A DNA stretch of 64,000 bases from Streptomyces marianii. Lineage in GTDB: Bacteria; Actinomycetota; Actinomycetes; Streptomycetales; Streptomycetaceae. This document shows, one piece after another, positions 35,354 through 46,373 of the stretch. Under the pieces are notes generated by a model, which ran no database searches, was not told the DNA's origin, and saw only the letters and a program-made list of their open reading frames with translations. The DNA lies in the NCBI RefSeq assembly GCF_005795905.1, contig NZ_VAWE01000001.1:744001-808000 (forward strand). Direction: 5' to 3'. Each line of letters starts with the position of its first letter. The first letter of the stretch is position 1. Both the position numbers and the translations under genes were made by a program.

Positions 35354-36753
35354 GCAGACTCGTCTTCCAGCGGGCGCTGGCCGCGCTGTACCTGGCGGCC
35401 TTCGTCGGGGCGGCCCTTCAGTTCCGCGCCCTCATCGGTGAGCGCGGCATGCTCCCGGTACCCGAGTACCTGCGGTACGCCCCGATGCGGCGGGCGCCGA
35501 GCATCTTCCAACTGCACTACTCGGACCGGTTCTTCGCCTGCTGCGCCTGGGCGGGGGCGGTGCTCTCGGCCGCGCTGCTCGGGGGCGCGGCCGACCACCT
35601 GCCGCTGTGGACGGCGATGCTGTGGTGGGCGGCGCTGTGGGCGCTGTACCTCTCGATCGTCAACGTCGGGCAGACCTGGTACGCCTTCGGCTGGGAGTCG
35701 CTGCTGCTGGAGACCGGGTTCCTCGCGGTCTTCCTCGGGAACGAGCGGGCCGCGCCCCCGGTGCTGGTGCTGTGGCTGCTGCGCTGGCTGCTCTTCCGGG
35801 TGGAGTTCGGCGCCGGGCTGATCAAGGTCCGCGGAGACGAGTGCTGGCGCCGGCTGACGTGTCTGTACTACCACCATGAGACCCAGCCGATGCCCGGCCC
35901 GCTCAGCTGGTTCTTCCACCGTCTGCCGGGGCCGCTGCACCGGGCCGAGGCCGCCGCCAACCATGTGACCCAACTGCTGGTGCCGGTGCTGCTGTTCACC
36001 CCGCAGCCCGTAGCCTCCGCGGCGGCGGGGCTGATCGTCGTCACCCAGCTGTGGCTCGTCCTGTCCGGCAACTTCGCCTGGCTCAACTGGCTGACGATCG
36101 CCCTCGCGCTCTCCGCCGTCGACTTCTCCGCGCTCACCGGGCCGCACCCCCTGCCCGCCCCGCCGCTCTGGTACGAGGTCCTGGTGATCGCGGCGACCGT
36201 CCTCGTCCTCGTTCTGAGCTACCGCCCCGTGCGCAACCTGATCTCCCGGCGGCAGGCGATGAACCGGTCCTTCGACCCGCTCCACCTGGTGAACACCTAC
36301 GGCGCGTTCGGAACCGTCGGGAGGGTCCGGTACGAGGTCGTGATCGAGGGCACGGACGAGCCGGTGCCCCGCCCGGGCACCGTGTGGAGGGAGTACGAGT
36401 TCAAGGGGAAGCCGGGCGGCCTCCGCCGGCTGCCCCGGCAGTACGCCCCGTACCATCTGCGCCTCGACTGGCTGATGTGGTTCGCCGCCCTCTCCCCCGC
36501 CTACGCCCGGTCCTGGTTCGGCGGCTTCGTGGAGCGGCTACTGGAGAACGACCGGGACACGCTGAAGCTGCTGCGCCGCAATCCCTTCCCGGACGCACCG
36601 CCGTCGTACGTCAGGGCCCGGCTGTACCACTACGCGTTCACGGACTGGCGGCAACTGCGCTCCACGGGCGCGTGGTGGGAGCGCCGCTATCTGCGCGAGT
36701 ACCTGCCGCCGACCCGGCTGAGCAGCACGCACGTCCCGGCGGAACGGGTCTGA
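35320..36753 (+). CDS. Lipase maturation factor-family membrane protein
   Basis: 477 residues with about nine helices. Family signatures: NVGQTWYAFGWESLLLETGF, RWLLFRVEFGAGLIKVRGDE with CWRRLTCLYYHHETQPMP, and in the C-terminal soluble part FGTVGRVRYEVVIEGTDEP and PYHLRLDWLMWFAAL. LMF1 in animals folds dimeric lipases in the ER; bacterial relatives are unstudied, perhaps acting on secreted enzymes or on lipid. The start overlaps DUF1990. Third gene of the operon; a terminator hairpin follows at 36866. Confidence 0.9.
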   Translation: MEWFSAPDYWLSRLVFQRALAALYLAAFVGAALQFRALIGERGMLPVPEYLRYAPMRRAPSIFQLHYSDRFFACCAWAGAVLSAALLGGAADHLPLWTAMLWWAALWALYLSIVNVGQTWYAFGWESLLLETGFLAVFLGNERAAPPVLVLWLLRWLLFRVEFGAGLIKVRGDECWRRLTCLYYHHETQPMPGPLSWFFHRLPGPLHRAEAAANHVTQLLVPVLLFTPQPVASAAAGLIVVTQLWLVLSGNFAWLNWLTIALALSAVDFSALTGPHPLPAPPLWYEVLVIAATVLVLVLSYRPVRNLISRRQAMNRSFDPLHLVNTYGAFGTVGRVRYEVVIEGTDEPVPRPGTVWREYEFKGKPGGLRRLPRQYAPYHLRLDWLMWFAALSPAYARSWFGGFVERLLENDRDTLKLLRRNPFPDAPPSYVRARLYHYAFTDWRQLRSTGAWWERRYLREYLPPTRLSSTHVPAERV

Positions 36754-36865
36754 CCCGGCCGTGGGGACCGGCCCGGCCCGCGCTGCGGGCGGGGACGGGG
36801 AGATTCGTCCCGTCGCGCCGCCCCGGCGTCCCGCGTGCGGCCGGGGGGGAGGACGGGATGCAGGG

Positions 36866-36892
36866 ACCCCCGGTCCGGAGCGGACCGGGGGG
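36866..36892. terminator. Bidirectional hairpin between convergent genes
   Basis: Stem CCCCCGGTCCG/CGGACCGGGGG (11 bp) with a three-base loop between the LMF gene and the 55-aa peptide gene. Confidence 0.8.
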
Positions 36893-36914
36893 GTGACAGC
36901 CCTGGGGCGCGAGA

Positions 36915-37082
36915 TCAGTCGATGCCCTGCAGGATGTGCGGCTCGGCGAGGTCGTCCTCGTAGCCGGCCAGTCTGATCGGCGCGGAACGGGCCCAGACCT
37001 CGAGGCTTCCGAGCTCGTCCGGCCGCCCCGGTCGTTCGCCGGGTTCCGCCGCGGGCTTGGTCTTCTTCGTTTCAGTCGTCAC
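36915..37082 (-). CDS. 55-residue conserved-looking peptide gene
   Basis: GTG start with AAGGAG six bases upstream, one of the best ribosome sites in the window. The peptide starts MTTETKKTKPAAEPGERPGR, a disordered Lys/Pro/Glu-rich leader-like half, and ends in a compact, non-repetitive half containing GSLEVWARSAPIRLAGYEDD and EPHILQGID. No signal peptide or helix long enough to cross a membrane. The two-part structure resembles a RiPP precursor or a small protein-binding factor, but no recognised modification enzyme is adjacent: the neighbours are an LMF gene (convergent) and a zinc-ribbon SDR. I do not recognise the family by name. Its promoter must be in 37083-37389. Confidence 0.72.
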   Translation of the reverse strand: MTTETKKTKPAAEPGERPGRPDELGSLEVWARSAPIRLAGYEDDLAEPHILQGID

Positions 37083-37389
37083 CGCGCACTCCTTAGTGTC
37101 GCGTCACAGGGACAAGGGCGGTTCGGTCGCGGTGGCGCCGTTCTTCGGGCGGGATCGCGGCCGAGGTTGCGGACCTGTCCCGGGGCGGTCTCGGGAGGTT
37201 TCGTGACCCCTTGCCGACCGTCCGTTGGATCCAGACTAACCAAATGAGCGCGGCTGCGCTCGATGGATTACGTCACATTGGGCGTTTCTTTACGGGAAAG
37301 CGTCCTAAGGTGACGGCCCATCGGGTACAGGAAACCCCCGGGGAGTCCTGCTCGCCCGGGGGAATCCGCCGTTCGGGTTACCTCGCGAC
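37083..37389. other. AT-richer promoter region of the 55-aa gene
   Basis: 307 bp between the SDR stop and the peptide start, both on the minus strand. About 37225-37320 is clearly less GC-rich than its surroundings, with runs such as GTAACC-like and CGTAAAGAAACG on the minus strand. It is a likely promoter or leader; no defined operator was recognised. Confidence 0.4.
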
Positions 37390-38853
37390 TCACCAGTTCG
37401 CGCGGTCGTAGTCCTTCAGGAAGCAGCCGAAGAGCTCCTCGCCGGCCTCGCCGCGCACGATCGGGTCGTACACCCGGGCCGCGCCGTCGACCAGGTCCAG
37501 CGGAGCGTGGAAGCCCTCGGCCGCGAGGCGCACCTTGTCCGGGTGCGGACGCTCGTCGGTGATCCAGCCGGTGTCGACGGCGGTCATCAGAATGCCGTCG
37601 GCCTCGAACATCTCCTGGGCGCTGGTGCGCGTCAGCATGTTCAGGGCCGCCTTGGCCATGTTGGTGTGCGGATGGCCGGCACCCTTGTAACCGCGACTGA
37701 AGACGCCCTCCATGGCGGAGACGTTCACGACGTACTTGCGCCGGGCCGAGGACGCGGCCATCGCTGCTCGGAGCCGGCTGATCAGGATGAACGGCGCCGT
37801 CGAGTTGCACAGCTGCACTTCGAGGAGCTCGACCGGGTCGACCTCGGAGACGGTCTGGATCCAGCTGTTGGTGTCGTGCAGATCGGGCACGAGCCCGCCG
37901 GCGTCGATCGCGGTGCCGGCCTCGATCCGCGCGAGCGACGCCGACCCGGAGACGAGGGCGAGACCGGTGACGTCCTGGGCGCTCAGCCCTTCCGAGCGGG
38001 GCCCGGGCAGGGCCGCGACCCGGTCCACCCCACCGCTGCCGAAGGTGCCGATCACCTCGGCGGCGGGCAGTTCGCCCGCGGGCAGCGGGGCCCCCTCGGC
38101 CGCGACGAGCTCGCTGTACGCCTGCGGGGAACGACGCACGGTCTGCGCCGCGTTGTTGATCAGGATGTCCAGCGGCCCCTCGGCCGCGACCGAGTCGGCG
38201 AGCGCCACGACCTGCGCGGGGTCACGGAGGTCGATACCGACGACCTTGAGCCGGTGGATCCACTCGTCGCTGTCCGGCATCGCCTTGAAGCGGCGGACCG
38301 CGTCGTTGGGGAAGCGGGTGGTGATGGTGGTGTGGGCTCCGTCGCGGAGCAACCGCAGTGCGATGTACATGCCGATCTTGGCCCGGCCACCGGTGAGCAG
38401 CGCCCGCCGGCCGGTCAGATCGGTGCGGGCGTCGCGACGGGCCCGGTTCTCGGCCGCGCACTTCTGGCACAGCTGGTGGTAGAAGGCGTCGACCTCGACG
38501 TAGCGGGTCTTGCAGATGTAGCAGGACCGGGGACGCTGGAGTATGCCCGCGATCTCCCCCGTCACCGACGAGGACGGCAGCAGCCCCTGGGTCTCGTCGT
38601 CGATGCGGTCCGCGGAGCCGGTCGCCGTGGCCTCGGTGACGACCTTGTCGTGGGCGGTCTTGGCGGCGCGGCGCTCCTGGCGGCGGCGCTGCTTCACGGT
38701 GCGGTAGATCCCCGCGGTGGCCCGGCGGACCGCGACCGCGTCGGGGTGGTCGACCTCCAGGCGGTCGAGCTCCTCGAGAACGCCCAGGCAGACGGCCAGT
38801 CGCTCGGGGTCGATGCCGGGGCCGAAGTCCAGGCTGTCGTCTGTCACCGTCAT
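37390..38853 (-). CDS. SDR oxidoreductase with N-terminal zinc ribbon
   Basis: 487 residues from MTVTDDSLDFGPG. The first 140 residues are helical and basic and include a zinc-ribbon-like CYICKTRYVEVDAFYHQLCQKC (shown as C-x2-C, then C-x2-C). The rest is a Rossmann short-chain dehydrogenase: cofactor loop ALLTGGRAKIGMYIALRLL, NNAAQ strand (DILINNAAQTVRRS), and catalytic segment YVVNVSAMEGVFSRGYKGAG in which Tyr is followed three residues later by Gly rather than Lys, so catalysis may be altered. The later NMAKAALNMLTRTSA supplies a Lys. Streptomyces homologues are common but I know no function. An ATG nine codons earlier is possible. Confidence 0.85.
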   Translation of the reverse strand: MTVTDDSLDFGPGIDPERLAVCLGVLEELDRLEVDHPDAVAVRRATAGIYRTVKQRRRQERRAAKTAHDKVVTEATATGSADRIDDETQGLLPSSSVTGEIAGILQRPRSCYICKTRYVEVDAFYHQLCQKCAAENRARRDARTDLTGRRALLTGGRAKIGMYIALRLLRDGAHTTITTRFPNDAVRRFKAMPDSDEWIHRLKVVGIDLRDPAQVVALADSVAAEGPLDILINNAAQTVRRSPQAYSELVAAEGAPLPAGELPAAEVIGTFGSGGVDRVAALPGPRSEGLSAQDVTGLALVSGSASLARIEAGTAIDAGGLVPDLHDTNSWIQTVSEVDPVELLEVQLCNSTAPFILISRLRAAMAASSARRKYVVNVSAMEGVFSRGYKGAGHPHTNMAKAALNMLTRTSAQEMFEADGILMTAVDTGWITDERPHPDKVRLAAEGFHAPLDLVDGAARVYDPIVRGEAGEELFGCFLKDYDRANW

Positions 38854-38968
38854 CGCCGCTGCCGTTCCCTGTGTTCTTCGCATGCCGCTTGGGGGTTTCC
38901 AAAAGCGGAACTTTACTTCAGAGGCGGGCGTGCGGGCCAAACCGTTGCAGGGCGAGACCGGCACATGA

Positions 38969-39001
38969 CGTTCCGCATCCAATCCTGCACGGTGCGGAAC
39001 G
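38969..39001. promoter_or_regulatory. Inverted repeat upstream of the SDR gene
   Basis: CGTTCCGCA (38969-38977) and TGCGGAACG (38993-39001), perfect 9-bp arms separated by 15 bases, about 120-150 bp ahead of the SDR start. Could be an operator or a weak terminator for the degraded glgC relic. Confidence 0.4.
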
Positions 39002-39016
39002 GCGATGGGTGTCACC

Positions 39017-39188
39017 TCATCCGCCGCCCCTTGCCCAACGCGATCACCCCGGGCTTCGAGAGGGTGTACGGCTCCCGGTCCCGTTCCGGATCGACGCCGG
39101 GCGTGGCTCCCGGCGGGAGCCGACGTTCTCGTCGAGCACCGCTGCGCGCACGACCGCACCCCGACCGACGCGTACGCTGCCGAGTCCC
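39017..39188 (-). pseudogene. 3' relic of glgC (glucose-1-phosphate adenylyltransferase)
   Basis: In one frame the sequence reads LGSVRVGRGAVVRAAVLDENV, the beta-helix tail typical of ADP-glucose pyrophosphorylase; a frameshift near 39105-39120 leads to GATPGVDPERDREPYTLSKP then GVIALGKGRRMR and a TGA stop. Those two halves together match the C-terminal 55-60 residues of GlgC proteins as I know them. The upstream body is absent; the next gene begins 50 bp away. So a deletion has removed most of a glycogen-synthesis gene, leaving the tail, which sits at a small hairpin (39103-39119). Confidence 0.72.
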
Positions 39189-39237
39189 ACGGGTGCCGCG
39201 GCCGCCGATGCAGACGGGTGGCCGAAGCCCCCGTACG

Positions 39238-39927
39238 CTACGGCCGTTGCCCGCCGGGCGGACGGTCGAGGACGCAGTCGCCGCACAGTCCGCCGCCCGG
39301 GCAGCGGTAGTAGAGGCAGCAGCTGGTGCGGCGCAGCGCCGGACCCCTCACGGTGCCGGAGAGGTCCGGGTGGTCCAGCAGTCCCGCGGTGAGTGCGGTG
39401 GCGCGCTCGGCCACGTCGGGCCGGTCTCGTTCCCGCGCCCAGCGCCGGATCTCGCGCAGGGCGCCGGCGAGGGCGGAGCCGGCGTTGCCCCACAGCAGCC
39501 GGTGCGAGATGCGGACGTCGCTCCGCAGGGCATCGGCGAGCGGGACGAGGTGGCCGTACTGGACCGCCTCCCGGATGCCGTCGACGGTACCGGGGAGCAT
39601 CCCCGCCCCTGTCCAGCAGAGATCGTCGGGTGAGCTGAGCTCCGGGTCCCAGTACAGCGCTGCGGCGGCCGGGTCGGGGAACTCTCCGTGGAGCGCGGCC
39701 GGGCCGAGCGCCGCGGACCAGAGCCGGGCGGCGAGCCCGAGGTGGGCGATGGAGGCGGCGACGCGGCGCTCGGGGGTACGCAGCCGGGCCGCGACCCGGT
39801 CGACGCGGGCGGTCAGGGGCGCGAGTTCGCCGGCGTGGAGCCTGGACAGCGGCAGATGGCCGGGACCTGGCTCTGCGGTCCGGGTCGCGAAGAAACCGCC
39901 GATCGACTCCGTCTCCGTCCGCTCCAC
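39238..39927 (-). CDS. FhuF-like (2Fe-2S) siderophore-iron reductase
   Basis: 229 residues. The C-terminus carries RRTSCCLYYRCPGGGLCGDC, a CC-x10-C-x2-C motif that binds the [2Fe-2S] cluster in FhuF-type ferric-siderophore reductases. The N-terminal two thirds is mostly helical with Leu/Ala-rich segments (HLGLAARLWSAALGPAALHG, RLLWGNAGSALAGALREIRR) as in the family. It would reduce Fe(III)-siderophore in the cytoplasm to free iron. No siderophore transporter is adjacent. Start ATG 39927 is followed by an acidic N-terminus; no strong ribosome site seen. Confidence 0.88.
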   Translation of the reverse strand: MERTETESIGGFFATRTAEPGPGHLPLSRLHAGELAPLTARVDRVAARLRTPERRVAASIAHLGLAARLWSAALGPAALHGEFPDPAAAALYWDPELSSPDDLCWTGAGMLPGTVDGIREAVQYGHLVPLADALRSDVRISHRLLWGNAGSALAGALREIRRWARERDRPDVAERATALTAGLLDHPDLSGTVRGPALRRTSCCLYYRCPGGGLCGDCVLDRPPGGQRP

Positions 39928-40103
39928 GCGCCCCGCCCGGTTTCGTTCCGTCGTCCGTCGTCCCGCTGTCCGGCCGGGACCCGAGCGCCGCTGGCGGGGC
40001 CGGGTTCCTGCCTCGTGTGCAGCATACGGCGGCGGCCACGAGGCTCGTCCCCGATTCCGGCACCGGGCTCACCGCCCCCCGTGCCGGCGCCGCCGGAACG
40101 CCG

Positions 40104-43027
<2,924 letters not shown>

Positions 43028-43066
43028 GCCGTGGGCCGGCGCATCCGGGTCGCATGGTGGCGCGCC

Positions 43067-43104
43067 GACGCGGCGGATCACCACAGGTCGTGATCCGTCG
43101 CGTC
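43067..43104. terminator. Bidirectional terminator after gnd
   Basis: 15-bp arms GACGCGGCGGATCAC and GTGATCCGTCGCGTC with one mismatch, nested inside an outer pair GGGCCGGCGC (43033-43042) and GCGCCGGCCC (43114-43123), between convergent genes. Confidence 0.85.
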
Positions 43105-43131
43105 CGTGGTGTGGCGCCGGCCCTTACGGCG

Positions 43132-43401
43132 TCAGCTCAGCGGGCCGGGCTGGGGGTCCGGTCCGGGCACCGGGTCCGGTCCCGGCGGTTTGGGAATCGG
43201 GTCCGGTGCGGGGCCCGGCGGCGGCTGCGGCGGGGGTACGGGTCCGGGCGGAGGCCCCGGCGCCGGCCCCGGACCGGGCTCCGGTGGCGGCGTGGGAGCC
43301 GGGGGCACGGGGTCGGGTGGCGGCGTCGGTGGCACGGGGTCGGGTGGTACGGGGTCGGGTGGCGGCGCAGGGGGTGCCGGGTCGGGCGGGGGTTGTGTCA
43401 T
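43132..43401 (-). CDS. Small Pro/Asp/Gly-rich protein
   Basis: 89 residues, from MTQPPPDPAPPAPPPDPVPP on, made almost only of Pro with Asp, Gly, Val and Ala (PDPVPP-type repeats). The ATG has GGGGAGA six bases upstream, which argues for translation in spite of low complexity. It has no signal peptide, no helix and no Cys. Probably an unstructured cytoplasmic or secreted filler; role unknown. The frame is biased enough that an artefact is possible. Confidence 0.55.
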   Translation of the reverse strand: MTQPPPDPAPPAPPPDPVPPDPVPPTPPPDPVPPAPTPPPEPGPGPAPGPPPGPVPPPQPPPGPAPDPIPKPPGPDPVPGPDPQPGPLS

Positions 43402-43758
43402 GACGGTCTCCCCGGGGATTCGGTCGGCCGGGCGTCGGCTAGGCCGGACGCGCGTTTCGGGTTCCACGCATGCGGCTTCCCACACGCGTCCGGTCCAGTC
43501 ATCGGCACGTGTGGGGCAAGGGTTGAGGGCGCGGCCGGGGGCGGACCCGTCGGTGCAGCCCGGGGAACGCGCGGTCCGGGCAGGCCGCCGGTCCGCTTGC
43601 CTCGAGGTGCCGGCCGACCGGGGAACACGAGGTCCGCGCCCGCCGCCGGCGCTCCCTCGCGCAGGCCGGGGGTGCCGGCGGCTCGCGCAGGCCGGGGGTG
43701 CTCACCCGTGTACGCCGGTCGACGGTGCCCGGAACCGCAGGGCAGGGGCCCCGGGACC
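43402..43758. other. Intergenic region with a 20-bp direct repeat
   Basis: CTCGCGCAGGCCGGGGGTGC occurs at 43656-43675 and again at 43682-43701. No gene could be supported; both flanking genes are on the minus strand. Confidence 0.55.
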
Positions 43759-44649
43759 TCACGGCTCGCGGCGGACCGCCGTCTCCGGTGCCGAAGGGGC
43801 TGCCGACGGCTCCTCGCCGTCGACCGCCCCTGCCGCCACCGCCCGTACCGCTGCCGCGAGGCCGGGGCGGGGGCTGGAGAGCACGGGGATGGACGTGGTC
43901 ACACGGGCGGCCGCGGCCGCCATGGACGCCTGGGCCAGGACGGTCACATCGGCGTCGCGGACGGAGTCGACGGCGGCGGCGACCAGGTTCAGACAGCCGT
44001 CGTGGTCGCCGGACTCGAAGCGCTCCCAGGCTCCCCCGACGAGATGGGTGCGCACCGTTCCGGAGCCGTCCGGAACGGCGGGCTCCATCATCCGCTCGCG
44101 GTCCGCCGGGTCCAGGGCTTCCCACAGGGGTTCCGCGCGCACCACGGCCCCTCGGCCCACTTCCCCGCGAACCCGTTCCTCCCCGATCAGCGCGACCGTG
44201 GGCGCCAGGGTGGTCGCGACCGCCGCGACGACCGCGATCCGCCGGTGGGCGGCGGCGGCCGCGGCCATGGGCCGGTCGACCCGCAAGACGGGCACCCCGA
44301 CGTCCGCCGGGCACCGCTCGGCCACCGCCCCGATGGTGGAGCAGGTACACAGGACCGCATCCGCTCCCCCGGCGACGGCCCCGGCCAGAACCGAGCGGAC
44401 GGCGTCGGCCACCGCTGCCGCACCGTGCGACCTGGCCCGGGCCAGCAGGTCCTCGTCGACGGTGTGCCGCAGCCGCAGACCCGGGTGGTGGCGGCCCTGC
44501 AGGGCGTCGAAGACGGGCACATGAACCGGGGAGGTGTGCAGCAGGGACAGCACGGGCTCCGCTGCCTCCGGCGGGCCGGCCTCGGGCGAACGCTCCGCCA
44601 GCGGGCCGGCCCTGTGCGAGCGGTCGGCCCACGGCGGCAGGGCCGTCAC
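43759..44649 (-). CDS. Aspartate/glutamate racemase-superfamily protein
   Basis: 296 residues from the GTG that overlaps the GNAT stop (GTGA). First half: LSLLHTSPVHVPVFDALQG and the first-Cys segment DAVLCTCSTIGAVAERC; GVPVLRVDRPM follows. In the second half, where racemases have a catalytic Cys (usually GCT), the sequence is TVLAQASMAAAAARV, without Cys. So true two-base racemisation is unlikely; a one-cysteine decarboxylase or isomerase (as in the AMDase branch) is more likely. Coupled to the GNAT gene. Substrate unknown. Confidence 0.82.
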   Translation of the reverse strand: MTALPPWADRSHRAGPLAERSPEAGPPEAAEPVLSLLHTSPVHVPVFDALQGRHHPGLRLRHTVDEDLLARARSHGAAAVADAVRSVLAGAVAGGADAVLCTCSTIGAVAERCPADVGVPVLRVDRPMAAAAAAHRRIAVVAAVATTLAPTVALIGEERVRGEVGRGAVVRAEPLWEALDPADRERMMEPAVPDGSGTVRTHLVGGAWERFESGDHDGCLNLVAAAVDSVRDADVTVLAQASMAAAAARVTTSIPVLSSPRPGLAAAVRAVAAGAVDGEEPSAAPSAPETAVRREP

Positions 44650-44987
44650 AGCCCCGGGTGCTCCTTCGTCTGCCGCTCGGCCTCCTTGACCAGTTCGGCG
44701 GACGGCACGGGAGCCTCGTCCGGGTGCCGCTGCGCCCACTTCGCGGCGTACGGGCAGAGCGGCACGACCGGCACCCCCTCACGGGCGGCCATCGCGTAGA
44801 ACTCTCGCACCAGGGTGCTGCCGATGCCCTTGCCCTCGTGCGCCGGCTCGACGATCGTGTGCACGGGAACCAGCGCCGCAGGGCGGAAGTCCAGTGTGAA
44901 GTACGCGATGTGGCCGACGAACTCGCCGTCCTCGTGCGCCTCCAGCCGCCCCTTCTCACGATCGTCACGGAGTTCGGAGTCAGCCAT
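44646..44987 (-). CDS. GNAT N-acetyltransferase (YidJ/COG2388-type)
   Basis: 113 residues. The short GNAT core is present: GRLEAHEDGEFVGHIAYFTL, then the acetyl-CoA loop VEPAHEGKGIGSTLVREFYA and VPVVPLCPYAAKWAQRHPDE, the last being the signature of the small GtnAT/YidJ branch that resembles human NATD1. Substrate unknown. Coupled by GTGA overlap to the racemase-like gene. Upstream, 38 bp separate it from panD, so all three may share a transcript. Confidence 0.9.
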   Translation of the reverse strand: MADSELRDDREKGRLEAHEDGEFVGHIAYFTLDFRPAALVPVHTIVEPAHEGKGIGSTLVREFYAMAAREGVPVVPLCPYAAKWAQRHPDEAPVPSAELVKEAERQTKEHPGL

Positions 44988-45025
44988 CGTGCTCTCCTCG
45001 GTCAGCGGACGTGCCGTCGGTCGGT

Positions 45026-45460
45026 TCAGTATCGGGCCACGGGAGCCGGCACGGCGTGCGGGCTGCTCTCCGTGTCGCTCCCGGGGACCGGCCGGGACGG
45101 GTCCGAGCCCAGCTCGACGATGCGGTTCCGCCCGTCGACATGGACGACGCGGGGCACCAGCGACCTCGCCTCGGCGTCCTCGACCTGTGCGTAGCTGATG
45201 AGGATGACCAGGTCACCGGGGTGCACGAGATGGGCGGCGGCGCCGTTGATCCCGATGACGCCCGAGCCGCGCTCCCCTTCGATCACGTACGTCTCCAGCC
45301 GGGCGCCGTTGTCGATGTCGACGATGTGGACGAGCTCGCCGGGAAGCAGGTCGGCTGCTTCCATCAGCTCGGCATCGACGGTGACGGAGCCGACGTAGTG
45401 CAGGTCGGCCTGGGTCACGGTGGCCCGGTGGATCTTGGACTTGAACAGAGTACGCAGCAC
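45026..45460 (-). CDS. panD: Aspartate 1-decarboxylase
   Basis: 144 residues, pyruvoyl enzyme making beta-alanine for pantothenate and CoA. The self-cleavage Gly24-Ser25 site is in [20 protein letters not shown]; the conserved Lys9 ([11 protein letters not shown]), Thr57-type segment ([15 protein letters not shown]) and Tyr in [10 protein letters not shown] are present. The GTG start has AGGAG six bases upstream. The C-terminus has an extra Pro/Ser-rich tail of about 15 residues compared with the usual form. The gene is isolated from panBC. Confidence 0.95.
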   Translation of the reverse strand: MLRTLFKSKIHRATVTQADLHYVGSVTVDAELMEAADLLPGELVHIVDIDNGARLETYVIEGERGSGVIGINGAAAHLVHPGDLVILISYAQVEDAEARSLVPRVVHVDGRNRIVELGSDPSRPVPGSDTESSPHAVPAPVARY

Positions 45461-45567
45461 TTTGGACTCCTGAAAGACGGCTCCCTGCCTGCTTTCTGCA
45501 GGTCAAGGGCGGTCTTCACTTTACACGGGCACGCGTCGGAGTCGACGGTTGTGAGGAACATCGCTTC

Positions 45568-45768
45568 TCATCGGGACAGGGCTCCCTGCCTGGGATTCCG
45601 CGCCTGACGGCCGCCCCGGCCCTCCAGCCAGCCCGGAACCGGCATCGACGCCCGCACCACCTGCCACTCGGCCTCGGTCATGTCCGACGCATAGCACGGG
45701 ACATGGTCCGGACGGTCCGCGGCATTCCCGAACCTGTGCACGAGGCAGCCACACGACCGGGACACCAC
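45568..45768 (-). pseudogene. IS5-family transposase N-terminal fragment
   Basis: The translated stretch YASDMTEAEWQVVRASMPVP then GWLEGRGGRQ matches the start of IS5-type transposases common in Streptomyces (SDMTDAEW...LPxPxWLEGRGGxP). It ends at a stop after about 66 residues, before any catalytic DDE residue. Base composition is lower in GC than in neighbours. It marks the left edge of the scar zone. Confidence 0.72.
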
Positions 45769-45951
45769 GTTGGACTCGGCAGGCCCGAGCGCGAAAGACT
45801 GTGACAGCAGGGCCTCCTGGTGCTGCTCGGTTGGAATCGCAACCCCGAGCTACCAAGAGGCCCTTCCTTCATGCATCAACCTCGCGACCATCACCCGAAC
45901 AGGAACCCTGTTCGACTGGCCAAGCCCGCTGAACGGAAAGCGGAAGCCTTC

Positions 45952-46373
45952 TCAGGCGTTCTCGTCATGGATCCGCGCACCCAGATCCTCCGCCCACTCC
46001 AGCGCCCACGCCTTGAGCTCTTCGATCTGCCGGGAGGTAAGCCCGTACGCGGTGTAGTCCTCATCCTCGTACCAGTCCGCGCCGATCAGCCGATCCCGGA
46101 GGTCTTCGAGGCTGAACTCGTCGTGGGCGCGACGGCGGCCCAGGGATTCGAGGTCGGCGATGGAGCGGTGGCGGGAGGCAGCCTGCACGTCGATGAGGTC
46201 GCGGACGGTGCCGCGGTCGGCGAGGGCACGGTGGCGACGTCGAGGTCGCGGCTGAAGCGCTCGACCAGGCCGTGGGCCTGCACGGCGTATCCGCCGGTGA
46301 GGACCAGAGGGTAGGGGGAGCCGAGATCGAGGATGTCGGCGAGGAGACGCCCGTGGAGCGGAGTGAGCTTCAT
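45952..46373 (-). pseudogene. AbiEii/AbiGii-type nucleotidyltransferase toxin, internally deleted
   Basis: The first 47 residues are intact (MKLTPLHGRLLADILDLGSP, VLTGGYAVQAHG, VERFSRDLDVA, the nucleotidyltransferase GG and D-x-D core). The sequence then jumps, with a frame change near 46230, to the C-terminal part: HRALADRGTVRDLIDVQAAS, EFSLEDLRDRLIGADWYEDE and the end WAEDLGARIHDENA. Compared with family members of about 230-250 residues, roughly 100 central residues are missing. The toxin should be inactive. The start overlaps the upstream partner gene (ATGA). Confidence 0.8.
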
